A stretch of 64,000 nucleotides of DNA, from positions 45,020 to 109,019 of the forward strand of contig JALCSW010000004.1 of the NCBI GenBank assembly GCA_022653695.1, written 5' to 3'. Positions 48,664-57,086 of this stretch are shown in pieces. Positions within the stretch are counted from its first letter, which is position 1, and every line of letters starts with the position of its first letter. The stretch comes from Bacilli bacterium. Lineage in GTDB: Bacteria > Bacillota_I > Bacilli_A > RFN20 > CAG-826. The notes below the pieces were generated by a model. It did no database searches. It saw only the letters and a list, made by a program, of their open reading frames with translations, and had not been told where the DNA came from. Made by a program: the position numbers and the translations under genes.

Positions 48664-48699
48664 TCAAAAAAGCCAGCGGACGTTGAGTCTCGCCGGCTT
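48664..48699 (-). terminator. Intrinsic terminator of the tRNA operon
   Basis: Arms 48670-48678 and 48691-48699 give a nine-base-pair stem with one G-U; on the minus strand TTTTTT follows. It lies 11 bases after tRNA-Leu. Confidence 0.85.
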
Positions 48700-48709
48700 G
48701 GATGTTCTT

Positions 48710-48796
48710 TGGTGCCCGGGACCGGACTCGAACCGGTATGGATTTAGGGTCCGAGGGATTTTAAGTCCCTTGCGTCTACCGTTTCGCCACCTGGGC
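48710..48796 (-). tRNA. tRNA-Leu (anticodon TAA)
   Basis: An 87-base leucine tRNA with long variable arm. The anticodon stem-loop is GGGACTTAAAATCCC with TAA at 34-36, the T loop is GGTTCGAGTCC and CCA is encoded. The acceptor stem (GCCCAGG with CCCGGGC) has one A-C mismatch. It is the last tRNA in the array. Confidence 0.93.
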
Positions 48797-48804
48797 CAAT
48801 AAAA

Positions 48805-48880
48805 TGGTCCCCCGTGACGGGCTTGAACCGTCGACCCCTTGATTAAAAGTCAAGTGCTCTACCACTGAGCTAACGGAGGA
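48805..48880 (-). tRNA. tRNA-Lys (anticodon TTT)
   Basis: A 76-base tRNA with acceptor TCCTCCG/CGGGGGA, anticodon loop CTTTTAA (TTT) and GGTTCAAGCCC T loop; CCA is encoded. Confidence 0.95.
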
Positions 48881-48886
48881 TGTGCA

Positions 48887-48961
48887 TGGCTGGGGTGGCT
48901 GGGATCGGACCAGCGAATGACAGAGTCAAAGTCTGTTGCCTTACCACTTGGCTACACCCCA
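48887..48961 (-). tRNA. tRNA-Gln (anticodon TTG)
   Basis: A 75-base tRNA with acceptor TGGGGTG, anticodon stem-loop CAGACTTTGACTCTG (TTG) and encoded CCA. Confidence 0.94.
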
Positions 48962-48969
48962 ACAAAGAG

Positions 48970-49053
48970 TGGTGGGCGAAGATGGATTTGAACCACCGAA
49001 CCCGAAGGAGCTGATTTACAGTCAGCCGCGTTTGGCCACTTCGCTATTCGCCC
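48970..49053 (-). tRNA. tRNA-Tyr (anticodon GTA)
   Basis: An 84-base class II tRNA with acceptor GGGCGAA/TTCGCCC, anticodon stem-loop CTGACTGTAAATCAG (GTA), a long variable arm and encoded CCA. Confidence 0.95.
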
Positions 49054-49083
49054 ACAGATTTCGACGCGCGCTTATGATCGCAA

Positions 49084-49158
49084 TGGTGGATGCTGCAGGG
49101 TTCGGACCTGCGACCCCCGCCTTGTAAGGGCGATGCTCTCCCGCTGAGCTAAGCATCC
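49084..49158 (-). tRNA. tRNA-Val (anticodon TAC)
   Basis: A 75-base tRNA with acceptor GGATGCT/AGCATCC, anticodon stem-loop CGCCCTTACAAGGCG (TAC), GGTCCGAACCC T loop and encoded CCA. It is the first gene of the Val-Tyr-Gln-Lys-Leu array. Confidence 0.95.
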
Positions 49159-49191
49159 AACAGGTTCTCGCCTTCAAAACGTGCGGTTATA

Positions 49192-49220
49192 AATATACCA
49201 TTGACCCCGTGGACCGTCAA
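49192..49220 (-). promoter_or_regulatory. Promoter of the tRNA operon
   Basis: On the minus strand TTGACG (49215-49220), 17 bases and TATATT (49192-49197), 33 bases before tRNA-Val. The strongest canonical promoter in the window after the divergent pair at 25.4 kb. Confidence 0.85.
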
Positions 49221-49274
49221 TTGAATTAAGGGTGGCATCACTACGTGATTTTCCCGAAGGCCGCCCTCATAGGT

Positions 49275-50561
49275 TCAGAAGCCTGGTTTCCCCAGCAAAT
49301 GGAACATATTGCGCTTGTAGATTTCGACGCCAGGCTGGTTGAATGGGTTGACTCCGTTCAGGTAGGCCGACATGGCGCAGGAACGCTCGAAGAAGTAGAA
49401 AAGATAACCGAGGTTATGGGCGTTCATCTCCTCAAACTCGAGGACGACGTTGTTGATTTTCCCATCTTCGGTATGGGCCGCGAGCGTCCCTTCGAAGGCG
49501 CGGTCCTGGATGTTGCCGAGCGAGCGGCCCTCAAGGTAGTTGAGCCCGTCGAGGTTGGCCTCGTCATGGGGCACCTTGACGTCGTGGCGGTGATGCGAGA
49601 GGTGCAAGACCGTCTCAAAGAAGACGGGGGTGCCGTCCTGAATGAACTGCCCCAGCGAATGGAGGTCGGTCGTGAAGGTGGCCGAATCGGGCAGAAGGCC
49701 CTTCTTGTCTTTGCCCTCGCTTTCCCCGAAAAGCTGTTTCCACCATTCGCCGATCTGGACGAGCCCCGGGACGTAGGTGACGAACATCTCGACGGCTTTG
49801 CGGTAGGTGGCGTACATGGATCGCCGGATGACCGCGTACTTGTAGGCTTGGTTTTTGGCGAGGTCAGGATCGCTGAGATCGCGTCGGGCCTCGGCGCTGC
49901 CAAGGAGGATCTCGCGGGGGTCGATGCCGGCGCAGGCGATCGGGAAAAGGCCGACCGCGGTCGTGACGCTGTAACGGCCTCCGATGTCGTCGGGGATCGT
50001 GAAACGGACGTAACCTTCTTTTTTGGCGAGGGCGAAAAGAGCCCCCCGCGCCTTGTCGGTCGTGGCGATGATGGCCTTGCGGGCCGCTTCGACGCCATCG
50101 CGTTTTTCGAGCATCTCGCGGAGCAGGCGGAAGGCGAGAGATGTTTCGGTCGTGGTTCCGCTCTTGGAGATGACGTTGATGGCGAACCGTTTGTCCTTAA
50201 GATAGTCGAGGCGTTGGGCGATATAGGTCGGGTCGAAAGTCTGGCCAAGCCAGACGATCTCCAATTTCCCGTTGGGCAAGGTGCCGTTGATGGCTTCGAT
50301 GGCCGCCCGGGCGCCCAAATAGGACCCCCCGATGCCGCAGACGACGAGGACATCGTAGTTTGCGCGGACGTAATCGGCTTCTTCGACGATGCGGTCCAGT
50401 TCCTCGTGATCGTAGTCGACGGGCCAATCGACCCAACCGAGGAAATCGTTGCCCGCCCCGGTCTTATGGACGATCATGTCGTTGATTTCGTTGACTTTCC
50501 CCTGATACGATGGGATGTCGATCCTGTCGATCAGATTGTTCGTTTTCGTTTCGATCACCAT
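49275..50561 (-). CDS. pgi: Glucose-6-phosphate isomerase
   Basis: A 428-residue PGI, somewhat shorter than the usual 445-450. It interconverts glucose 6-phosphate and fructose 6-phosphate in glycolysis. Visible signatures are VVCGIGGSYLGARAAIE, VISKSGTTTETSLAFRLLR, TTDKARGAL, GGRYSVTTAVGLFPIA and the late HHRHDVKVPHDEANLDGLNYL. The start at 50561 has GAGGA eight bases upstream, located in the end of the S1 gene. It closes the HAD-ispD-S1-pgi run. No clear terminator lies between it and the tRNA promoter. Confidence 0.95.
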   Translation of the reverse strand: MVIETKTNNLIDRIDIPSYQGKVNEINDMIVHKTGAGNDFLGWVDWPVDYDHEELDRIVEEADYVRANYDVLVVCGIGGSYLGARAAIEAINGTLPNGKLEIVWLGQTFDPTYIAQRLDYLKDKRFAINVISKSGTTTETSLAFRLLREMLEKRDGVEAARKAIIATTDKARGALFALAKKEGYVRFTIPDDIGGRYSVTTAVGLFPIACAGIDPREILLGSAEARRDLSDPDLAKNQAYKYAVIRRSMYATYRKAVEMFVTYVPGLVQIGEWWKQLFGESEGKDKKGLLPDSATFTTDLHSLGQFIQDGTPVFFETVLHLSHHRHDVKVPHDEANLDGLNYLEGRSLGNIQDRAFEGTLAAHTEDGKINNVVLEFEEMNAHNLGYLFYFFERSCAMSAYLNGVNPFNQPGVEIYKRNMFHLLGKPGF

Positions 50562-50565
50562 ATTG

Positions 50566-50916
50566 CTAATCCTCTTTTCCGTTTTCTTCCTCGATCCATC
50601 CGGGGAGACGCCTCTCAAGCTCCGCGAAATCGATCAGGCTCGGATCGATCCGCTTCTTGGGAAACCCTTCGCGCCGCTCCTGCTCGCTCACGCGCTTGAG
50701 GGAGACTTTCATGAACCCTTTGCCGGCGTCCACCTCGATGACTTTCACCTTGTAGATGTTGCCGACGTGGACGAAGCCGGCGAAGTTGCGAACGTAATCG
50801 TTCGAGAGCTCGCTGATGTGGAGGAGGCCCGTCTCGCCTTCGTCGAAGAGCATGATGGCGTATTTGGGATAGACCCGCACCACCGTGCCGACGAGGATAT
50901 CGCCCACTTGGCTCAT
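50566..50916 (-). CDS. Small S1 RNA-binding domain protein (CvfD/YugI-like)
   Basis: A 116-residue protein with an S1 domain at residues 4-75 (GDILVGTVVRVYPKYAIMLF, GLLHISELS, VKVIEVDAGKGFMKVSLKR) and a charged C-terminal helix. Single-S1 proteins of this size in Bacillota bind RNA or ribosomes and affect translation. In several Bacillota such a gene lies beside pgi, as here. It starts in an ATGA overlap with ispD and ends four bases before pgi, so it is operonic. Confidence 0.88.
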   Translation of the reverse strand: MSQVGDILVGTVVRVYPKYAIMLFDEGETGLLHISELSNDYVRNFAGFVHVGNIYKVKVIEVDAGKGFMKVSLKRVSEQERREGFPKKRIDPSLIDFAELERRLPGWIEEENGKED

Positions 50917-51626
50917 GGCTTTTCCCCTCCTAGGGCGGCAAGGTCGCCCCTTGTCGTTATTTTCATATTATAAGGGCTTCCCTTCACGATGAGCGGCGCG
51001 ATAGCGGTTTCAGAGAGGACCATGCTCCCTTCGTCGGTGTAGCGGCGGGCGCCGGCATAGGCTTTTTCGTGGGCGTCGAGAAGCAAAGAGAAGACGAACG
51101 TCTGCGGGGTTTGAAGGCGATAGACCTCGTTTCGGTCGAGATACGAGGCGATTCTCGCCCCGTCTTTGGAAAGGGCGACGCTGTCGGTCGAAACGACGGC
51201 CGTCGCGGCCGCCCCGTCCTTGGCGGCGGATTCGTAGTTGCTTTTGATCGTCCCCTCACCTAGATTTGGTCGATCGGCGTCATGGATGAGAACGAGGGCG
51301 GTTGGCGGCAGTTTTTTTTGGGAAAGGTATTCGCTCGCGCGCCGGGAACTGTCCTGCCGCGATTCGCCCCCCTCGATGACGGCGATGATTTTCCCAAGGC
51401 CCTGCTCTTGGACGCTTTTCCTCACGAAAGCGAGATAATCGCGCGGGGCCACGAGAAGGACCCCTTCGACTTCGGGGGAAGCCGTCAGCTCCTTGAGCGG
51501 GTAAAGGAAAAGCAGCTGCCCATCGACGAGAACGAATTGCTTGGGGGTCCCTCCGCCGAAACGGCGGCCGCTTCCGCCGAGTAAAAGGACGGCGACCCGC
51601 TCAAAATTTGCCAGCGTGTCATCCAT
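50913..51626 (-). CDS. ispD: 2-C-methyl-D-erythritol 4-phosphate cytidylyltransferase
   Basis: A 237-residue IspD, which makes CDP-methylerythritol from MEP and CTP. The nucleotide-binding loop LLGGSGRRFGGGTPKQF is near residues 14-30, VLIHDADRPNLG provides the IHDAxRP motif, and AVVSTDSVALS and RLQTPQTF follow. The central GGESRQDSSRRA matches the GGxxRxxSVxxG region loosely. The start at 51626 has AGGA upstream. A TAAAAT ends seven bases before the ATG, so a local near-leaderless promoter is possible in addition to readthrough from the HAD gene. A large in-frame extension toward 52322 is a shadow of the HAD gene and is rejected. Confidence 0.93.
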   Translation of the reverse strand: MDDTLANFERVAVLLLGGSGRRFGGGTPKQFVLVDGQLLFLYPLKELTASPEVEGVLLVAPRDYLAFVRKSVQEQGLGKIIAVIEGGESRQDSSRRASEYLSQKKLPPTALVLIHDADRPNLGEGTIKSNYESAAKDGAAATAVVSTDSVALSKDGARIASYLDRNEVYRLQTPQTFVFSLLLDAHEKAYAGARRYTDEGSMVLSETAIAPLIVKGSPYNMKITTRGDLAALGGEKP

Positions 51627-51664
51627 GTTTCCTATTTTACTGGAAAAGAGGGGAAAAAGGGCAA

Positions 51665-52504
51665 TCAATCGTTCGAAGTCTCTTTGCTCTCGCGACGATC
51701 GAGCGAAGAATTGATGGCTACGCCCTGAATGATGAGGTGCATGACTTTCTCCAGCTCTTTGCCTGGGCGGTAGTCGGCTTGGCAGGCGTAGTTGACGCGG
51801 CCATCTTGGTAAAGACCCTGGACTTTGTCCTCGCGGCCCTCCGGGAAGACGGCGATCGACTTGCCGCCGTTGTTTTTGGCGATGATCATGGCGGGGATGT
51901 CGGTCATCCCGTCGCCGATGTAGACGATGTTGCTGTAGGGGATGCGGTGGGTCGGGGTCTTTTGGTTGACGCCGACGTCGTCGTTGGCGTCGTAGACGCC
52001 CTTGCTGATGCGGAAGAAGTATTGGGTTTTTTGGGTGAAGTTGATGGAAAGTTTCGGCCAAATGGGCTCTTTCGTGATGGGGTCGAAGAGAAACTCGCAG
52101 GCATAGATCTTGGTGAATTTCTTGGCTATGGGGCACCCATCGACGATTTCCTCGTTGCCCGAGCTCACGAGGTAGTGCTCGACCTTGACGCCGACCGAGT
52201 CGCCATAGGCGTTGATGCGGTCGAACCAATCGAGGACGCCGGGAAAGAACTTGATGTCCTTGCCCATCTCGTTCAGCCAGGCGCGCGTCATTTTGATGCC
52301 CTTTTGCTTGGTCATGTAGCACATCATGAAGAGATAGGAAAGGGTTCTCTCGACACCCGATTCGTTGGAGAACTTGGTCGTTTTGCCCCAGAATTCGGCT
52401 GGGGTCATCCCTAAAGCCGGAATGAAACCGAAATTCTGCATATCCGAAGTCGCAAGCGTGGAGTCGAAGTCGTAAAGGATCGCGACGATAGGTTTCTTTT
52501 TCAT
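51665..52504 (-). CDS. HAD-superfamily hydrolase
   Basis: A 279-residue haloacid dehalogenase-like phosphatase. Motif I is LYDFDSTLATSD near residues 10-21 (DxD nucleophile pair), VSSGNEE is motif II, the lysine of motif III falls around residue 148, and YIGDGMTDIPAM is motif IV. The cap is helical and includes MTPAEFWGK. The substrate is unknown. GGAGGG lies ten bases before the chosen ATG (52504). It heads the operon leading to ispD, S1 and pgi. Confidence 0.85.
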   Translation of the reverse strand: MKKKPIVAILYDFDSTLATSDMQNFGFIPALGMTPAEFWGKTTKFSNESGVERTLSYLFMMCYMTKQKGIKMTRAWLNEMGKDIKFFPGVLDWFDRINAYGDSVGVKVEHYLVSSGNEEIVDGCPIAKKFTKIYACEFLFDPITKEPIWPKLSINFTQKTQYFFRISKGVYDANDDVGVNQKTPTHRIPYSNIVYIGDGMTDIPAMIIAKNNGGKSIAVFPEGREDKVQGLYQDGRVNYACQADYRPGKELEKVMHLIIQGVAINSSLDRRESKETSND

Positions 52505-52738
52505 CGGTAATACGCCCTCCAGGCGGAGCACTTTATACTAATCCCCGATGGCTTCTGCGTCAAATCGTCTCCGCGAGGCGTTTGATTGACGTTTTGCGAA
52601 GAAAAAAGGCATGGAAGGGGGGCGGATTGGCAGAAAGGCCGATAACTATCGATGAATGCTACGCTATTCGCGCTTTTTCCTCATTTTGCCGAAATCGTTT
52701 GCCACGGTCGCGGCAGACGGCCTTTCTTCGGTAGTGCT

Positions 52739-52766
52739 TTGCTCTTGGGGCCAATGATTTTAAAAT
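52739..52766 (+). promoter_or_regulatory. Promoter of the LemA-like gene
   Basis: TTGCTC (52739-52744), 16 bases, TAAAAT (52761-52766). The predicted start site coincides with the ATG at 52773, making the transcript leaderless. The preceding 52505-52738 holds no supported gene. Confidence 0.7.
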
Positions 52767-52772
52767 ATGGCC

Positions 52773-53303
52773 ATGCCTACAGCGATAAGAATTTCCCTTT
52801 GGGTTCTCGCGATCCTGATATTGGTTTATCTCCTTTGGTTTCTTTACGGCCTCATTTCCCTTCAGAACTTCACCCGCTCGATGAAGAGGAAGCTGAAAGT
52901 CACCGGCGTCCTTTTCGCGGGCAAGCGGGACGTTTTGCTTTCGCTTTTCGCCCTCTGCAAGAAGCAGGGGGCGGAAATCGATCCCGATGAGGCCGATCTC
53001 GCTACAAGGGCGCGCTGGACTTCCTTCGAGATCAAACGGGCGGAGCAAGCCGCCCGCGCCGACCTCGATTTGAGGCGTTTCGAGAAACTGATCACAGGTT
53101 TCGTCAAAGAAAAACCCGAGATTTCGAGGCTCAAGGAATATGGGATCCTCAAGGAATCGCTGGACGATTTGAATCTCAATTACCGACGCATCGTCGCCAA
53201 TTACGACAGCGATTTGATCGGTTACGACTATTGGAGGCGGCATCCGCTGTTCAAATATTTGTTTTTGCTGCTTGGCTTCCGCGAACGGAAGCGCCTGGTT
53301 TAG
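52773..53303 (+). CDS. LemA-like membrane-anchored helical protein
   Basis: A 176-residue protein with one N-terminal membrane anchor (about residues 8-28, LWVLAILILVYLLWFLYGLI) and three long helices. The last part, NLNYRRIVANYDSDLIGYDYWRRHPLFKYLFLLLGF, matches the LemA end (ANYN...P..L.A...GF). LemA proteins are of unsettled function. Two ATGs (52767 and 52773) are in frame; the first touches the -10, so the second, at the expected transcription start, is preferred. Its stop overlaps the convergent ABC-F stop by three bases, with no terminator between them. Confidence 0.7.
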   Translation: MPTAIRISLWVLAILILVYLLWFLYGLISLQNFTRSMKRKLKVTGVLFAGKRDVLLSLFALCKKQGAEIDPDEADLATRARWTSFEIKRAEQAARADLDLRRFEKLITGFVKEKPEISRLKEYGILKESLDDLNLNYRRIVANYDSDLIGYDYWRRHPLFKYLFLLLGFRERKRLV

Positions 53304-54832
53304 AAATACAACTCGTAATTGACCAAACCGTCGTAGAAGTCCTTTTCGTGGCTCACGATGATAAGGGCGCCGGGATAACGCTCGATGGCCTCGAACAGGG
53401 AGTCCTTGGCTTTTTGGTCCAGATGGTTCGTCGGTTCGTCGAGAACCAGGAAGTTGCTTTTCTTGAGGCTCATCACGGCGAAACGGGCTTTGGTGACCTC
53501 GCCTCCGGAAAGCTCGTCCATCGCCCTGGTCGCGAGTTCGCGTCGGACCCCCACTTGCCCGAGGGCGGTCCTGACCTGCGTGTTGGTGAGGTCGGGGTAA
53601 ACGCTATGGACGTAGTCGAAGGGCGACATCCTTAAATCGATGGTGTGGTCTTGGTCGAAATAGTTGACGAGCGTTCCCTCGAGCCACTTATAGGACCCGC
53701 CTAGAGACGGGATGCTTCCGAGGATGGTCTTGAGAAACGTCGTTTTCCCGACGCCGTTTTGGCCCAGGATGGCGATTTTCTCGCCCCGCAGCAAGACGAA
53801 GGAAATCGGATCGAGCAACGGTTTCCCATATCCGATCGAAAGCTCGTCGACGATGAGGGGCTTGGCCCCGACGTCGTGCGTGAACGGGAACTGAAAATGG
53901 ACGCGTCCCTCCTCTTTTCCCGGGGCGTCCATCACGTCGAGATGCCTCAGGCGGGCGCGATGGCTCTTGGCGGCCTTGCTCGAGGTGGCCCGGACGATGT
54001 GCTTGGCGATGAAGACCTCTTCTTTTTTGATGTAGCGCCGCTGCGCCTCGTAGTTCTTCGCGTATTGCTCCTTGTCGAGTTCGTGCTGGCTGAGAAAATG
54101 GTCGTAGTCGCCCTTGTAGCGGGTCAGGCTTTGGTTCTCGAGGACGAAAACGACGTTGGCGATTTTCCGCAAGAACCCCTGGTCGTGGCTCACGACCAAA
54201 AACGCCTTTGGGTAGCCGATCAGGTAGTTCGTCAGCCATGTGACTTGGCTTTGGTCAAGGAAATTGGTGGGCTCGTCCATGATGAGGACGTCCCGCTCCT
54301 CAAGCAGCATCTTGGCGAGATAGGCTTTTTCGCGCTGGCCGCTCGAAAGGCGGCGGAGAGGGCATCGCAGTTGCTCCTTAAGGAAGCCGAGGCCGTCGGT
54401 GAGGCGCCCCACCTTCTCTTGGAGGGCGTAGAAGCCCTTGGCGTTCAACTCGTCTTGGATCCGGGCGGCTTTCGCAAGGATTTTTTCGAAATCATCGGGA
54501 TCTTCCGCCGCCTTTTGATACAGGGATTCCATGGCCTTCTCTTTTTCGAAAAGATCCTCGTAAACGCCATAGAGGTACTCGCTGACGGGCATGTCCTGTT
54601 CGACTTTAAGCTGTTGGTCAAGGTAAGAGAAGGTTACGCCCGGCGTCCAACTGATTTTGCCTTCGTCGGGGGTTATCTGCCCCACGATGATGTTGAGCAG
54701 CGTGGTCTTGCCGGATCCGTTGACCCCGACCAGGCAGCAGTGCTCGCCTTGGTTCAAACGGAAAGAGACGCCCTTATAGAGTTCCTTGTCGCTGTAGTTG
54801 AACTGGATGTTGTCCGCTTCCAAAAGAGCCAT
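53300..54832 (-). CDS. ABC-F family ATPase (translation factor-like)
   Basis: A 510-residue protein with two ABC domains in one chain and no membrane segments. The first Walker A is GVNGSGKTT (about residues 36-44) and the first signature is LSSGQREKAYLAKMLL. The linker has charged helices around residues 225-290. The second Walker A is GQNGVGKTT and its signature LSGGEVTKARFAVM. DEPTNFLDQSQ and DEPTNHLDQKAK are the paired Walker B regions. The C-terminal extension typical of EttA/Uup is missing. ABC-F proteins act on the ribosome; some protect against antibiotics. An extended -10 (TGGTATATT, -10 at 54843-54848) leaves ten bases before the ATG and no Shine-Dalgarno sequence. Confidence 0.92.
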   Translation of the reverse strand: MALLEADNIQFNYSDKELYKGVSFRLNQGEHCCLVGVNGSGKTTLLNIIVGQITPDEGKISWTPGVTFSYLDQQLKVEQDMPVSEYLYGVYEDLFEKEKAMESLYQKAAEDPDDFEKILAKAARIQDELNAKGFYALQEKVGRLTDGLGFLKEQLRCPLRRLSSGQREKAYLAKMLLEERDVLIMDEPTNFLDQSQVTWLTNYLIGYPKAFLVVSHDQGFLRKIANVVFVLENQSLTRYKGDYDHFLSQHELDKEQYAKNYEAQRRYIKKEEVFIAKHIVRATSSKAAKSHRARLRHLDVMDAPGKEEGRVHFQFPFTHDVGAKPLIVDELSIGYGKPLLDPISFVLLRGEKIAILGQNGVGKTTFLKTILGSIPSLGGSYKWLEGTLVNYFDQDHTIDLRMSPFDYVHSVYPDLTNTQVRTALGQVGVRRELATRAMDELSGGEVTKARFAVMSLKKSNFLVLDEPTNHLDQKAKDSLFEAIERYPGALIIVSHEKDFYDGLVNYELYF

Positions 54833-54871
54833 ACCGAATGGGAATATACCACAATCGGCCGCTTTATGCCT

Positions 54872-56086
54872 TCACTCTTTGCTCGATAGGTAATCTTGGT
54901 ATTCGCCGTCGGTCGATTTTCGGTAATAGCGGCATATCCTTTTTAGACGCGAGAAACCCTTTGGATCGGTGAGGCTTAAAGGGATCGCGAGTTCGCGCCC
55001 GAAGTCCTTTTTCTCGGCCCTCATGAGGCTGGCCCTGAACTCCAGGTAGGTTCTGTCCCGGCACCCCCAAAGGGCTTTCGCCACGGCGTAGGCCCGGTAC
55101 ATGAATTCGAAGTCGAACTTGTCGCTCGAGGAACGATACTCGCTCCAGTAAGCCACTTCCGCCCCGAGGACGGATTCCCCTTCGCCCAACCCTTTCCGGG
55201 GATCGAACCCATAAGTCTTTTTGAGGGGAACGAGGCAATACGGCAGGTTGGCGTAACTCGAGAAGAAAGGGGAAACGATGAGGCGTTGGCCCTGTTTGGC
55301 GAGTTTTTTGAGGCGTCCGCGGCGGAGGGGCTTCCACGCTTGGACGATGAGCCGTTCGTCCTTCGCTTCGATTTCGTCGTCCCACACGATGGGCTGGACG
55401 CCGTGGCTAAGAAGATGCTCCGCCATTTCGCCGCGGAAAGCCGCGATCAGCCCTTTGAGGCCATGGAGGCGTCTCTCCTTTATGGCTCTTTGGCAAGCGG
55501 GATCGCTCCTAAGGGCCTTTCTCCCGATCTCGTCGAAACCCAAGTGAAGATAACGGCAGTTGAAGACGGCGGCGACCTCGTCGACGATGTCCTTGGCGAA
55601 GGCGACGGCCTCAGGGTCGCCGATGTTGAGGGGATGGTCGAAGACGCCCCACGTTGTCGCGACCCCGAACGGCTTCCTCCCGCAGGAAAAGCGGGGATAG
55701 GCGGCCAAAAGGGCGCTCATGTGCCCGGGCATGTCGATTTCGGGCACGATCTCAATGCCTTTCGAAGCGGCGATCCCCGCGATTTCCTTCAGTTCGCTTT
55801 CGGTGTAGAAGCCTTGGTTGGGGGTTTCGTCTTTCGTTCGCCTTCCTAAGGGGCACCCTTCAAGGGTGTAGTCCCGTTTCGTCGATATCCTTTTTATTTC
55901 GGGCCGATCTTTAAGGGCGATCCGAAAGCCTTGGTCGTCGCTGAGGTGCCAATGAAGCCGATTGTAGCCAAGCCGATGCATGAGGCCGATGAGGCGGACG
56001 ATCTCATCGCGCCCGAAAAAGTGGCGGCTCTCGTCGATAAGGACGCCGCGCCACGGATAGGGGGCTTTTCGATCTTCCTTTCTCAT
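54872..56086 (-). CDS. Glycoside hydrolase family 20 (beta-N-acetylhexosaminidase)
   Basis: A 404-residue GH20 catalytic domain without the usual N-terminal beta domain or signal peptide, so it is probably cytosolic. Motifs are RGVLIDESRHFF near residues 13-24, RLHWHLSDDQGFR at 44-56, EIDMPGHM near residue 115 and HLGFDEI near 180, where Asp-Glu are the catalytic pair (usually HxGxDE). It would release N-acetylglucosamine or galactosamine from imported oligosaccharides by substrate assistance. The start overlaps the methyltransferase stop in ATGA, indicating an operon. Confidence 0.9.
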   Translation of the reverse strand: MRKEDRKAPYPWRGVLIDESRHFFGRDEIVRLIGLMHRLGYNRLHWHLSDDQGFRIALKDRPEIKRISTKRDYTLEGCPLGRRTKDETPNQGFYTESELKEIAGIAASKGIEIVPEIDMPGHMSALLAAYPRFSCGRKPFGVATTWGVFDHPLNIGDPEAVAFAKDIVDEVAAVFNCRYLHLGFDEIGRKALRSDPACQRAIKERRLHGLKGLIAAFRGEMAEHLLSHGVQPIVWDDEIEAKDERLIVQAWKPLRRGRLKKLAKQGQRLIVSPFFSSYANLPYCLVPLKKTYGFDPRKGLGEGESVLGAEVAYWSEYRSSSDKFDFEFMYRAYAVAKALWGCRDRTYLEFRASLMRAEKKDFGRELAIPLSLTDPKGFSRLKRICRYYRKSTDGEYQDYLSSKE

Positions 56087-56838
56087 TTGCCTTTGATGGC
56101 CCTCGTCGCGAAGAAGGTTGGGATCCTAAGCTCATGAAGACGCCCTTCCCCGTTCGTGTCCTCGTACAAATCGGTGAGGACAAAACCCGCTTCGAGCTGT
56201 CCGCCGATCTGCTCTTCGAGAGTGTGGCTGAACTCGATTCCGCCATCCTCTTTCTCGAGTTGGATCAGTTGATCGCGGTTAAGAAGGGGATCGAAAGGGA
56301 AATGGTTTTTGATCTCTTTCTCCTCTCCGTCGGTGATGAAGTTGATGCCGTTGTCGAGCCCCGAGAGCAGAACGCCGCCCTTGGCGAGGACTCGGAAGCA
56401 TTCGAGGAAAACCGGTTTGGCCTCCCTCACGTAGACGTTGCTGACCGGGAAGAAAACCAGGTCAAAGGACCCGTCGGGGAAAGGCAGCCGTTGGCTCATG
56501 TCGCCGCGGACGATTTCGATTTCGTAGCGTTCCCGCGCGGCGACCATCCTTTCCGACTCGAGTTGCTCGGGGGTGTAGTCGAAGACGGTGCACTTGGCCC
56601 CTAAAGCGGCGAAGATCGGCATTTGCTGGCCTCCTCCTGAGGCTAAGCCCAGAACCCTTTTGCCTTTCAGGTCCCCGAACCATTCGTGGGGTACCGGCCT
56701 CGTCGGGGTCAGCACGACGTCCCATTTTCCTTTTTGGGCCTTGAGATAGGTTTCGTGATCGATGGGGCGGCCCCATTGCCAACCTTCCTCGATCCACGCG
56801 GCGATGGTTTTGGCGTTGAAATCCTGATACTTATCCAT
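56083..56838 (-). CDS. Class I SAM-dependent methyltransferase
   Basis: A 251-residue methyltransferase with motif I VLGLASGGGQQMPIFAALG (about residues 62-80), VFDYTPEQL after the second strand, IVRGDMSQRLPFPDGSFDLVFFPVS as the motif II-IV region and LSGLDNGINF later. It belongs to the Methyltransf_11/25 group. The N-terminal NAKTIAAWIEEGWQWGRPI suggests the small-molecule clade common in Firmicutes. The start at 56838 has GGAGG six bases upstream. TTAGCC-17-TATCAT (TATCAT at 56888-56893) is a possible promoter. It is co-transcribed with the GH20 gene. Confidence 0.85.
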   Translation of the reverse strand: MDKYQDFNAKTIAAWIEEGWQWGRPIDHETYLKAQKGKWDVVLTPTRPVPHEWFGDLKGKRVLGLASGGGQQMPIFAALGAKCTVFDYTPEQLESERMVAARERYEIEIVRGDMSQRLPFPDGSFDLVFFPVSNVYVREAKPVFLECFRVLAKGGVLLSGLDNGINFITDGEEKEIKNHFPFDPLLNRDQLIQLEKEDGGIEFSHTLEEQIGGQLEAGFVLTDLYEDTNGEGRLHELRIPTFFATRAIKGK

Positions 56839-57050
56839 GGTGTTCCTCCGTTTCCGGAACCCCGTTAGGAAAAGGGGCGCCTTATCAATGATACGTCTTG
56901 TCGGCGGATTGGCTAAATGGGAAAAAGGTGAACGGGGGTGTAAAGGCTCGGAAGGAGGGGACGCGAAAGTCGAAACAAGGATCCCTTCGCGGCGCCGCGG
57001 CGTTTGAGGCAACGCCGATTCCCGATCCGATCCGGCACAGGATCCGGAAC

Positions 57051-57076
57051 GAAAAAAAGCCTGATTGCTCAGACTT
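57051..57076 (-). terminator. Intrinsic terminator of tRNA-Leu
   Basis: AAGCCTGA (57057-57064) with TCAGACTT (57069-57076), one G-U pair, followed on the minus strand by TTTTTTT. Confidence 0.85.
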
Positions 57077-57086
57077 TGCTTTCGAG

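Noticed and set aside
49245..50699. A 484-codon plus-strand open frame
   Set aside because: It is antisense to pgi and the S1 gene and has no recognisable domain.
51627..52322. Long N-terminal extension of IspD
   Set aside because: It is out of frame with, and inside, the HAD hydrolase gene and has basic low-complexity sequence; IspD normally starts at the chosen ATG.
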